Virus record (IMG/VR): IMGVR_UViG_3300027805_000055
Location: 1 to 31,795 of that record
Length of the DNA stretch: 31,795 nucleotides
Source: a virus
Reading direction: 5' to 3' (one strand)
In this document: in pieces, positions 12,077 to 19,056 of the stretch
Position numbering within the stretch: the first letter of the stretch is position 1
Layout of the letters: every line of letters begins with the position of its first letter
Program-made: the position numbers and the translations under genes
Notes under the pieces: generated by a model
Database searches by the model: none
The model's input: the letters and a program-made list of their open reading frames with translations, nothing else
Told to the model about the DNA's origin: nothing

Positions 12077-12606
12077 CGTTCAGTCTCCAGTTGCTTGGTG
12101 ATCGCCTGCGTCTTGTCCTGCGAGCCCTTGGACGAGCCGTAGAAGAACTGGACGATCGAGCCGATCAGCGTGCCCAGCAGGAAGCCCAGGATCGTGTCGG
12201 CGAAGCGCACGTTGTCAGGCGGGATGTAGCCGAAGGTGATGAAGCCGATGTACAGGGCCGCCGCCACGCTCCAAAAAATCGCGTAGTAGTAGATGAACCG
12301 CTTGCTGAAGAGGTCGTCCTGTGCAAGCGCGGCCTTCTGCATGCTGCGAGCATCCTGGCGATCTTGGATATACGCCAGTTCCATCTGCATCGACAGCCGG
12401 TCGTCCTCCTGGCGCAGTCGAATCAACTGCTCCTCGTGCTCCATCTCGAACTGGCGCAGCTTCAGCGTGTCCTCAGCCGACAGCGGCTGGTCGAGTTTCA
12501 CGCCTGTCTTTTCCTCGACCCAGTCCTTGCCCTTGGCGAGGACGGCATTGCCAAGAAGATTGAGGCCCTGCGTCAGCAGCGGCGCGAGGATCGCAGGAAT
12601 CGGCAT
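12073..12606 (-). CDS. Holin candidate with long helix and two C-terminal membrane segments
   Basis: I place the start at the ATG at 12606 (MPIPAILAPLLTQG) with GAGG about 9 bases upstream; the frame to 12657 has no such site. 177 residues: an N-terminal hydrophobic/amphipathic helix (about 3-20), a charged coiled region (about 25-105), then membrane segments at about 112-135 (FIYYYAIFWSVAAALYIGFI) and 145-165 (TILGFLLGTLIGSIVQFFYG), closing with the motif FFYGSSKGSQDK. That ending resembles the three-TM holin family of phages and gene-transfer agents (Holin_3TMs). It overlaps the endolysin gene by 4 bases. Holin is the best call, ahead of the two neighbours. Confidence 0.7.
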   Translation of the reverse strand: MPIPAILAPLLTQGLNLLGNAVLAKGKDWVEEKTGVKLDQPLSAEDTLKLRQFEMEHEEQLIRLRQEDDRLSMQMELAYIQDRQDARSMQKAALAQDDLFSKRFIYYYAIFWSVAAALYIGFITFGYIPPDNVRFADTILGFLLGTLIGSIVQFFYGSSKGSQDKTQAITKQLETER

Positions 12607-12607
12607 G

Positions 12608-12853
12608 TCACAGCCTCGACAAAACAGTGGGTGCAAGCACCACGAGCCCGCCAGCAACTGTGGCTAGGGTGTCCATCACGTCAGCGGTGCCGGTCTTCGA
12701 CACCCGGTCGTAGATTTCCTTGCCCACCGCAACAGCCAACAGCGCCACGAAAGCCGCGATCGGGTTTGAAACGACCAGCACCGCGGCCGTGACCAGCGAG
12801 CCGTAGGCCCAGTGGTTGGCCTTGTCGTGAGCCAGTGTGGGCAGGCGGCGCAT
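12608..12853 (-). CDS. Small membrane protein of the lysis cassette (81 aa)
   Basis: 81 residues from the ATG at 12853, sharing a base with the upstream stop (TGATG). It begins with a polar HDKANHWAYGS, then two hydrophobic stretches at about 18-42 (LVTAAVLVVSNPIAAFVALL) and 58-80, separated by GKEIYDRVSKTGTADVMD. The conserved H, KE-x2-D and D-x3-T positions recur in small phage membrane proteins near endolysins. It could be a holin or antiholin. There is no lipobox or spanin feature. Confidence 0.7.
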   Translation of the reverse strand: MRRLPTLAHDKANHWAYGSLVTAAVLVVSNPIAAFVALLAVAVGKEIYDRVSKTGTADVMDTLATVAGGLVVLAPTVLSRL

Positions 12854-13260
12854 CAGGCCCTCGCCGTGCTGATCATGTCGGTGCCTTTGGACACCGTGAC
12901 CCGCTCACCATCGACCGCAACACTCATAGGCACCTCGCTCTTATCGAGCCGGCTGATGAGTTCCTTGATGATGGTGATCTCGGGCTTCTCTTCTTTCTTG
13001 GCCTCGTTGACGATGCCCCCGACCATCTGGATCAGAGCCATCGTTGCGGTGGCCACCAGCCCGATCACGGCCGGCAATGCGCTCGGGTCGAGGAAGGCCG
13101 ATGCGGCGACACCGACGAGCACCAGCATGAAAATCCAGATGAGGGCATCCTTGCCGATCGCCTTGCTGGCGACCTCGCGAGCCGTGGCGACCGCCTCCAT
13201 CTTGTCGAGTTCGATGCGCGCCTTGGTCTTCAGCACTTGGATATCGTTCTCATCGGCCAT
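12853..13260 (-). CDS. Two-TM membrane protein of the lysis cassette (135 aa)
   Basis: Start at the ATG at 13260 with GAGG 5-8 bases upstream. 135 residues: charged N-terminal helix (1-38, KTKARIELDKMEAV), TM1 at about 42-60 (ALIWIFMLVLVGVAASAFL), TM2 at about 65-87, then a basic/acidic tail of about 45 residues (IVNEAKKEEKPEITIIKEL). The topology suggests a holin-like or spanin-associated protein but I cannot assign a family. It is coupled to the gene on each side and forms a block of three membrane-protein genes before the endolysin. Confidence 0.7.
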   Translation of the reverse strand: MADENDIQVLKTKARIELDKMEAVATAREVASKAIGKDALIWIFMLVLVGVAASAFLDPSALPAVIGLVATATMALIQMVGGIVNEAKKEEKPEITIIKELISRLDKSEVPMSVAVDGERVTVSKGTDMISTARA

Positions 13261-13261
13261 C

Positions 13262-13480
13262 TCAAACCTCAATCACCTCGATGGGCAGCGCGGGCGCAGG
13301 GCCTTCGATGGCCCCGTCTCGCACGAACACCCGGTCGCTGACCTGGGCGTCGCCCCGGGCCTGGACTGTGCCACCGTCAGGCAGGGCAACGATACAGGTG
13401 CCGTTTGCGGCGGCGATGACCGTGCCGGCCAGCAGCGGCGGGTCAGGCAGCAGGCTCTTCAGCATCTTGTAAGGGTTCAC
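13262..13480 (-). CDS. Small tail-assembly protein with OB-like fold (72 aa)
   Basis: The GTG at 13480-13478 overlaps the hub protein stop as GTGA, so I take it as the start; the frame continues up to 13510 within the hub gene. 72 residues: MNPYKMLKSLLPDPPLL, then a beta-rich barrel (AGTVIAAANGTCIVALPDG, RGDAQVSDRVFVRDG, PALPIEVIEV). Small OB- or SH3-like proteins of this kind follow tail hub genes and may act as a hub cap or adaptor. That role is inference from position and fold type. Confidence 0.7.
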   Translation of the reverse strand: MNPYKMLKSLLPDPPLLAGTVIAAANGTCIVALPDGGTVQARGDAQVSDRVFVRDGAIEGPAPALPIEVIEV

Positions 13481-15612
13481 AGGTGCGTCTCCAGTTCGAG
13501 GGTCTGCCACACGTCAGGCCAACTCACATCGACGTTGGTGGAGCGCACGATGCCCAGGCGCGAGGTGACCCCGTCGCTGTACTGCACGAACCGGCCCGGG
13601 TCGATTACACCCGTGCTGTTAAGCACCGGCAGGCGCAGGCGCACCATCGCTTGCTTGCCGGTGTCGGCCAAGATGGACAGGCCGCGCTGGCGCGCTGCGG
13701 CAGCGGCCGTGATCAGCGGATCGGTGACCATCTGCGCCGGTAGGTCGCCTGCCGTACCCTCGCGCGTCACCTGACCCAGCACACCCTGCGAGGTGCCGCT
13801 CACGAACACCCGGTTGTAGTCGGGCTTGTCCAGCCACTCGATGCCTTCCTGCACCGTGACTGAGGACGGCAGCGAGTACTCGGGGGTGACCTCACTGGCC
13901 CAGTCCCACGGGGCCACGGGGTAGCGCAACAGCACGCTCACCGACTGAGCCACTGGGTCGGGCTTGAGATAGGCCCCCGCAGCCCCTGCGATCGCGGTGA
14001 GACCGTCGATGTAGGTGCCGCGCACGTTGAAGGCGTCGGCCGGCACCAGCCAGTCGTCGAGTTGCCAATCGACCGACCAGCCCAGCGGCACGTTGTTGAA
14101 GGTCAGCACGTCGGCCATCAACTGCTGCGCGGTGCGCTGCTGCGCGTTCGCGAACGTCAGCACAGGCGCGTAAGGCGCCGACAGCAGTGCCGTCTTGCCG
14201 CGGCCGGTGACGCGGATGGTGGAGTTGCCGAAGGAGCGGTCGCGGCCGATCTTCTCGGCCAGCACCCGGTACAGGTTGCCGTTGATGTTCGCTTCCAACT
14301 CCACCGGCCCCGTGCTCGTGGGCTGCAGGGCATCGAGCGCACTGGCCGGCAGGCTTGCGCTGAAGCCCCAGGTCCACGAGTCCGCGTCGATGGACAACGA
14401 CAGGCTGACAGTGGGCAACATGACGTTGCCACTGACGCGACGCAGCCAGACATCATTGATCACGACGTAGACACTCCTGATGGGCACGACGATTGTCGTG
14501 GTTGGCGGGCGGCCCGGGTTCGTCTCGCAAAAGAACAGCAGATTGGTATTGCTGCTTGCGTTGGCCTCGAAGACCAGATTGCCGCTCGGGATGTAGCAGG
14601 GATCGATCGGCGGCTCGGGCGGGACGACGATGGTCTCGATACCCGCGGGCGGCCGCATCGCTTCCTGATAGAAGGCTTGCCACGCCTTGTGGAAAGCATT
14701 GGCGGTCTGGTGTGGGCTGCTGTAGCGGCGCACGACCTGCGTCGCACTCTGAAACGAGGACTGCAGCCGGCCGCGACGGTCGCGCAGCATCTCTTGGAAC
14801 GGGCTGTAGGTTGACGCGCGCCGGTCGATGCCTTCCTGAAACGACGACTGCAACGAGATGCGGCGATCGCGCAGGCTCTCTTGGTGCGGCGCCTGCACGC
14901 CCCAGTTCCCAGGCTTCATCGCCTCGGTGTGCGGAGCGGTCAGCGGCGGGTTGTCGAGCTTGAGCCCCGCTTGATGCTTGGCCTGGGTGAGGTTCGACAG
15001 GATCGCCGCGGTCTGGTGCTGGGCCTGCCACGCAGCGTTGTACGGCAGGTTGTCCTGAGTGATGTGCTCCCAGCCGAGTTCGGTCTTGTTGGCGATCTGG
15101 TGCGGGTGAGAAGTCTGCCCGACCAGTGGGCGCGCGGTGTCGCTGTTGTATTCAACCTCGCTCACCAACGTGAGGGGCGGCAGAGTGCCGGCGAGTGTGA
15201 CTTCTACCGCTGCCCCGATACTTACCGTGACCGTCAGCGGCGGCAACGAGCCTGATAGCGTCAGTTCGGCCAGCGGCGCGACACTGGCCGCGAACGTCAG
15301 CGGGAACGTACCGTTCAGCGTGAGGTCTACGCTGTCGGAAGTAATCGATGCGCTGACAGTCAGCGGCGGCAATGACCCGCTGAACGTGACCTCGACGAGG
15401 GGTAGGACGCTCGCGGAGAACGTCAGCGGCGGCAGAGTGCCGCTGAAGAAAACTTCTGCGTAAGGTTCGACGGTTGCCGCAAATGACAGCGGCGGTAGCC
15501 CGCTGGCAAATGTGACGTTTACGTCTGCTGGGACATATGCAGGGACACCAAAAACCAAATCCGCTGGCTGGGCCAGCGGAGGGTTTTGAAAGACAAGATC
15601 AGAGTCGTTCAC
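13477..15612 (-). CDS. Tail hub/tip protein with N-terminal beta repeats
   Basis: 711 residues from the GTG at 15612 (GTGA overlap with the gene upstream). Three parts are visible. Residues about 30-155 are six beta repeats of about 20-24 residues around a core such as SGSLPPLTVSAS. Residues about 165-320 have a loose repeat with HQ or FQ pairs (PHQIAN, QHQTA, KHQAG, SSFQEG, SPFQEM). From about 350 on there is a beta-rich hub region (VYVVINDVWLRRVSGNV, LYRVLAEKIGRDRSFG, TYIDGLTAIAGAAG, PEYSLPSSVTVQEG) like gp27/gpJ-type baseplate hubs. It should close the tail tube and carry receptor-binding proteins. The N-terminal repeats look like an added module. Confidence 0.75.
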   Translation of the reverse strand: MNDSDLVFQNPPLAQPADLVFGVPAYVPADVNVTFASGLPPLSFAATVEPYAEVFFSGTLPPLTFSASVLPLVEVTFSGSLPPLTVSASITSDSVDLTLNGTFPLTFAASVAPLAELTLSGSLPPLTVTVSIGAAVEVTLAGTLPPLTLVSEVEYNSDTARPLVGQTSHPHQIANKTELGWEHITQDNLPYNAAWQAQHQTAAILSNLTQAKHQAGLKLDNPPLTAPHTEAMKPGNWGVQAPHQESLRDRRISLQSSFQEGIDRRASTYSPFQEMLRDRRGRLQSSFQSATQVVRRYSSPHQTANAFHKAWQAFYQEAMRPPAGIETIVVPPEPPIDPCYIPSGNLVFEANASSNTNLLFFCETNPGRPPTTTIVVPIRSVYVVINDVWLRRVSGNVMLPTVSLSLSIDADSWTWGFSASLPASALDALQPTSTGPVELEANINGNLYRVLAEKIGRDRSFGNSTIRVTGRGKTALLSAPYAPVLTFANAQQRTAQQLMADVLTFNNVPLGWSVDWQLDDWLVPADAFNVRGTYIDGLTAIAGAAGAYLKPDPVAQSVSVLLRYPVAPWDWASEVTPEYSLPSSVTVQEGIEWLDKPDYNRVFVSGTSQGVLGQVTREGTAGDLPAQMVTDPLITAAAAARQRGLSILADTGKQAMVRLRLPVLNSTGVIDPGRFVQYSDGVTSRLGIVRSTNVDVSWPDVWQTLELETHL
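15160..15530 (-). repeat. Six degenerate ~63-bp coding repeats
   Basis: On the plus strand the core recurs near 15167, 15230, 15293, 15353, 15419 and 15485, each a variant of GTCAGCGGCGGCA followed by a CCG-rich segment. Spacing is 60-66 bp. They encode the SGxLPPLT beta repeats of the hub protein. It is protein-coding duplication, not a CRISPR. Confidence 0.8.
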
Positions 15613-16001
15613 CCAAGCACGGCAGAGACCAGCGCAGCCTTGCCGCCCGCGTACAGGGTTGCGTCAGCAAGAATCACCTCGCCGGTCGCGCCGGGGCCTC
15701 CTTGCGCGTCGCAATCGAACGCGTGGTCTCCGTTGCCGTTGACGACCCTAGCCCAGGTGGGGCTACCGCTTACCGCGATCGTTGCTAGGTCATTGGAGTC
15801 AAGCACGAGCGTGCCGGCACTTACCACGCCGGCCGGCTTTGTCAGCGCGATTTCCACCAACATCGGCTCGGCTGTCGCCGCCCCGTTGGCAGGCCGCGTA
15901 CCGCCGTAAATGCGGATGCGTGCGTTGGCGGCGCCCGTGTCTAGAAAGTTGAGCCTGCCGGTCAGGGCCGATTCGTTGAACGCAGACGATTGAGAAATCA
16001 T
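15609..16001 (-). CDS. Tail-tip accessory protein (130 aa)
   Basis: 130 residues from the ATG at 16001 in an ATGA overlap. It is beta-rich (LTGRLNFLDTGAANARIRIY, AEPMLVEIALTKPAG, SGSPTWARVVNGNGDHAFDC, GEVILADATLYAGG), with Asn/Gly turns like a small jelly-roll or fibre-knob domain. Genes of this sort sit next to fibre genes in many siphophages and are annotated as structural proteins of unknown role. It is translated between the receptor-binding protein and the hub, which suits a connector or fibre accessory. No known domain is recognised with certainty. Confidence 0.75.
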   Translation of the reverse strand: MISQSSAFNESALTGRLNFLDTGAANARIRIYGGTRPANGAATAEPMLVEIALTKPAGVVSAGTLVLDSNDLATIAVSGSPTWARVVNGNGDHAFDCDAQGGPGATGEVILADATLYAGGKAALVSAVLG

Positions 16002-17740
16002 GGTACTGATTCCGCTAGAAGGTTGTCAGCCAGCACAGCCCTGAACGTCCTGCTGGGATGGAATGCGACCACCATGTACCGGCGACCGCGCGGCACATAG
16101 TCGAACTCGTAGTTGCCTGTGGCTGGGTCGCTAAAGGTCTCGGCTACCAGTTCACCCTCGGGGTCCAGATACAGCGCCACGATACAGCCGATCGGGATGT
16201 TGCTCGGCAGCGCGCTGGTCTTGGTGGTGCCGCTGACCTTGCCTTGGGTAGGGGTATTGTTCGGATAGAAGCCAGAAAGAAGATACGGCTTGTTCGGGCC
16301 TTCATTGTTTGAAACCGCCCCGCGAACGAGTCGCTTGCTGTATTCAGGCTCGTAGCCTATTTTTTGCAGGTCTGTCGGCGCGTTCGGGTATGTAAACAAT
16401 CGACCTAAGTTTTCTAGTGTATACCCAACTACGCTGGCTTGACTGTTAATGCCAGTGCCGATCGTCTGCTTGACTGAGTGTAACCGCACCGTCGCCTGAT
16501 AGACAAAGATGCCCATGCGCAACGGTGATCGAAAACTGTAATACGGTGACCTTAATTGCAAAATACCGTCAACGTAAAACTCAAATTGAGTTTCGCGGGG
16601 ATCGGTCACTGATTGTCGAAGTTTGACTTTTAATAGTCGTCTGTCGCCTGCGTTAAACGAAGTGTTAGCCGCTTCTGGTACGGCTAATACCAAAGATTCG
16701 CCACTGCCATTAACGTTGTTATAATAGGCGGCTTGCCAGTTAGTCGTTAAATGCGAAAAGCGAAAACCCTGGCCAGTACCGTCAATGGTAGAAAGCCAAA
16801 TACCAGCATGCTTGTAGTTGTTAGCCCCGCTGCTATCCGTTATCAACTGAAGATCAACTTCAAACTCACCTTCATACACCGTGGCTGACTTGCCGATCAG
16901 CCAATAGGCTTGTTGTGCAACTGGCTGTACAAGATCGACCGCTTGCTCAGTTGCGTTGTAAGTAGCCGACAAACCACTCGCCGTGCTTGCATAGCCCCAG
17001 GCCGCGTTAAAGTCAGCCGGGATTCCGGTTGCGAACGTCTCGTCAATGACCGTGACGTTGCCAATTGCAAGATCGCTGCGCACCGCGGCTTCGAGGTCTT
17101 GCAACTGCTGCAGCGTTGCGGCGCCCTGGAAAACGCCGAGCGCGATCAAACCCTGCTTTAAATTCCAAGTGTTGTCGTAAGTGATACCGCGAGAACCCGT
17201 AGCGGCAGAACCGTCTGAGTTGATGTTACCAGCCGAGCCGAGTAGTGCGCCGTTGTAATAGAACTGCCCCTGCGTACCTGTAAAGGTCAACGCAATAAAC
17301 ATTGGCCTGTCGCTGACAGGTGTTATCTCGGCTCGTATCGGGCAGGCGGTTCCACCCTCGTTAGTGATACGCGCGTTGGTGCCGCCTGTCGAGCCGTTCA
17401 AATTTGTGCGCGGCGCAAACACCATTAAATGGTCGCCGGTGGCATCAGAAGCATGAAAAAGCGTGTTGAAACTTGTGCTGTCCCGATACCAGAAGAACGC
17501 AAACACGGTGCAGCCGGTTTGCGGATAAGTAACTAAGTTGGTGTAACGAACTCGCTGATCGTTTGGGGATATGAAGTTATAGACGTTGCCGTTTATATCC
17601 CCACGCGCGCTCGCGGTCTGACCGCTCAGGCTGGCCGGGTTGCCGCCGCCCAGCCGATCGACCAGTGCGCCGCCCGACACGTTAGACGCGTCATGGGCGG
17701 CTAGGGCTGTGAGCCCTGCGACTGCGTCGTACCAGGGCAT
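15998..17740 (-). CDS. Receptor-binding tail protein with two LamG-like domains
   Basis: 580 residues from the ATG at 17740 with GGAG 7 bases upstream. Layout: N-terminal attachment segment (MPWYDAVAGLTALAAHDASN); a LamG/concanavalin-type beta sandwich at about 50-215 (CTVFAFFWYRDSTSFNTLF, PMFIALTFTGTQGQFYYNG); a second sandwich at about 225-430 (VIDETFATGIPADFNAAWGY, HAGIWLSTIDGTGQG, TQFEFYVDGILQLRSPYY); and a C-terminal carboxypeptidase-regulatory-like Ig fold at about 490-575 (CIVALYLDPEGELVAETF, GNYEFDYVPRGRRYMVVAFH). Sugar-binding domains of this type fit a receptor-binding fibre. The DNA from about 16260 to 17600 is clearly more AT-rich than its neighbours (26 of 60 GC at 16561-16620), suggesting recent exchange. 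Confidence 0.75.
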   Translation of the reverse strand: MPWYDAVAGLTALAAHDASNVSGGALVDRLGGGNPASLSGQTASARGDINGNVYNFISPNDQRVRYTNLVTYPQTGCTVFAFFWYRDSTSFNTLFHASDATGDHLMVFAPRTNLNGSTGGTNARITNEGGTACPIRAEITPVSDRPMFIALTFTGTQGQFYYNGALLGSAGNINSDGSAATGSRGITYDNTWNLKQGLIALGVFQGAATLQQLQDLEAAVRSDLAIGNVTVIDETFATGIPADFNAAWGYASTASGLSATYNATEQAVDLVQPVAQQAYWLIGKSATVYEGEFEVDLQLITDSSGANNYKHAGIWLSTIDGTGQGFRFSHLTTNWQAAYYNNVNGSGESLVLAVPEAANTSFNAGDRRLLKVKLRQSVTDPRETQFEFYVDGILQLRSPYYSFRSPLRMGIFVYQATVRLHSVKQTIGTGINSQASVVGYTLENLGRLFTYPNAPTDLQKIGYEPEYSKRLVRGAVSNNEGPNKPYLLSGFYPNNTPTQGKVSGTTKTSALPSNIPIGCIVALYLDPEGELVAETFSDPATGNYEFDYVPRGRRYMVVAFHPSRTFRAVLADNLLAESVP

Positions 17741-17743
17741 CGC

Positions 17744-19042
17744 TTATCTCCAGGGGCCGGTAATGTCGAAGGCGACGCGCGAAGTTCCGTCAGTGGCGAG
17801 GCCCTGCCCGTTATCACAAGAAACAATTAGAAATTTTCGGTTTGCGTAATTTGAGACGTTATCAATAATTGACAAATCGGCGACATTAGTGCCGCAATTG
17901 TTCAAAATTGCGTACAAGCCCGGGTATACGCCTCGAAGTGCGCCGGCACTGTAGTCGCCGCAATATGACGGGAACAGCAATAGCGAATAATCTACGGGGT
18001 TTGGATAAACAATGCCCGTGCTTTGACCGCTTAGAATAGTGCTGTATGGAGTATCCCGGTTACCAGTAGCTAAAGTAACTTTTGGCGCATACGTGCCCGC
18101 GCCCGTGCCAAAATATGAACGCAACAATGCTTCGCCCGGCGAGGCAAGATTTATGCCTTGAAACGCGGCAGACATCGGCCCATAAGAATAGGTATATGGT
18201 GTAGTACCACCTGTGGAGTTATAATTCTCTGTTGCAAAAAGAAAAGTACCGTATTGATCTAAGGGTTTAAAAGAATTAATTTGGCCGAAGCCATACATTA
18301 ATCTAACCGTTAGATAATTTGGTCCATTGGCATTTGGCGCATTAAAGAAATAGAAACTTCTATCGTCGCCAACTAAAACCCAAGGTTTTGCGCTGTTATT
18401 GTTATTGTTCGAATTAGGGGTGAAGCCAAAATAGTACGTAGTTTGATACCACTTGTACCAACCATACGTCGGAAAACTAGTACTAACTGAGCTGAACGGG
18501 TGATATTCAACCAGAGTGTCTACATCTGTCGCTTGTCTCGCGATATGAACACTGGCTTGCGTCGGGTATTGGTTTGTCCACCCTGGCGGGGCGTCGTTGT
18601 CTACGCGTAGCACGTTGCCGTTACCCGTCAGGTCGGTCGAACGGTAAACCCGCCGGTTAGCAGAGGAAAACTGAATTTCAAAGCCTAGCGGCGCGGCTTT
18701 GCACTTGATGCTGTCAGCGGACGAAGTGCCCGGGGTGACCGGCGTGCCGACCACGTCGAAGGTCAGTGAGTTGGTCGTCGCACTGGTCACTCGCTGGTCG
18801 CCGCTGTACTCAGTCTGAGCACAATCGTAGATGTTTATGACCTGATCCTTAACGTAGCCGTGCGCTGTCGAGAAGGTGACTGTGGCCACAGTGCCGACGC
18901 GTGTGATGCTCTGCACTGTCTTCAAATTGAAGCCCGTGACCAAGCAGGCATCGAGCATGGCAACGAGTTGCCCGTACCCGTGCGTCAACTGCGGCGCACC
19001 CGTCATCAGGTGCGAGAACCACTTCACCGGCACGTTTGCCAT
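17744..19042 (-). CDS. Distal tail protein, probable fibre or tip component (432 aa)
   Basis: 432 residues from the ATG at 19042 with GGAG 8-9 bases upstream. The N-terminal ~120 residues have the conserved phage pattern WFSHLMTGAPQL, LDACLVTGFN, GTVATVTFSTAHGY, an Ig-like beta domain that anchors in the tail. The remainder is aromatic and Asn/Gly/Ser-rich (residues 180-420, for example YGWYKWYQTTYYFGF, NSNNNNNSAKPW), typical of a variable receptor or carbohydrate binding face. The DNA of this second part is strongly AT-rich (20 of 60 GC at 18241-18300), unlike the first part. Domain swap in the exposed part is likely. Confidence 0.75.
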   Translation of the reverse strand: MANVPVKWFSHLMTGAPQLTHGYGQLVAMLDACLVTGFNLKTVQSITRVGTVATVTFSTAHGYVKDQVINIYDCAQTEYSGDQRVTSATTNSLTFDVVGTPVTPGTSSADSIKCKAAPLGFEIQFSSANRRVYRSTDLTGNGNVLRVDNDAPPGWTNQYPTQASVHIARQATDVDTLVEYHPFSSVSTSFPTYGWYKWYQTTYYFGFTPNSNNNNNSAKPWVLVGDDRSFYFFNAPNANGPNYLTVRLMYGFGQINSFKPLDQYGTFLFATENYNSTGGTTPYTYSYGPMSAAFQGINLASPGEALLRSYFGTGAGTYAPKVTLATGNRDTPYSTILSGQSTGIVYPNPVDYSLLLFPSYCGDYSAGALRGVYPGLYAILNNCGTNVADLSIIDNVSNYANRKFLIVSCDNGQGLATDGTSRVAFDITGPWR

Positions 19043-19056
19043 ATCAGTCTCCGAAA

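Noticed and set aside
12812-13774. 320-codon open frame on the plus strand across the lysis genes
   Set aside because: Runs antisense through several coupled minus-strand genes, is Ser/Arg-rich and without recognisable folds.
15160-15530. Regularly spaced repeats that resemble a CRISPR array
   Set aside because: Units are degenerate, stay in frame and encode a beta repeat; there are no unique spacers.
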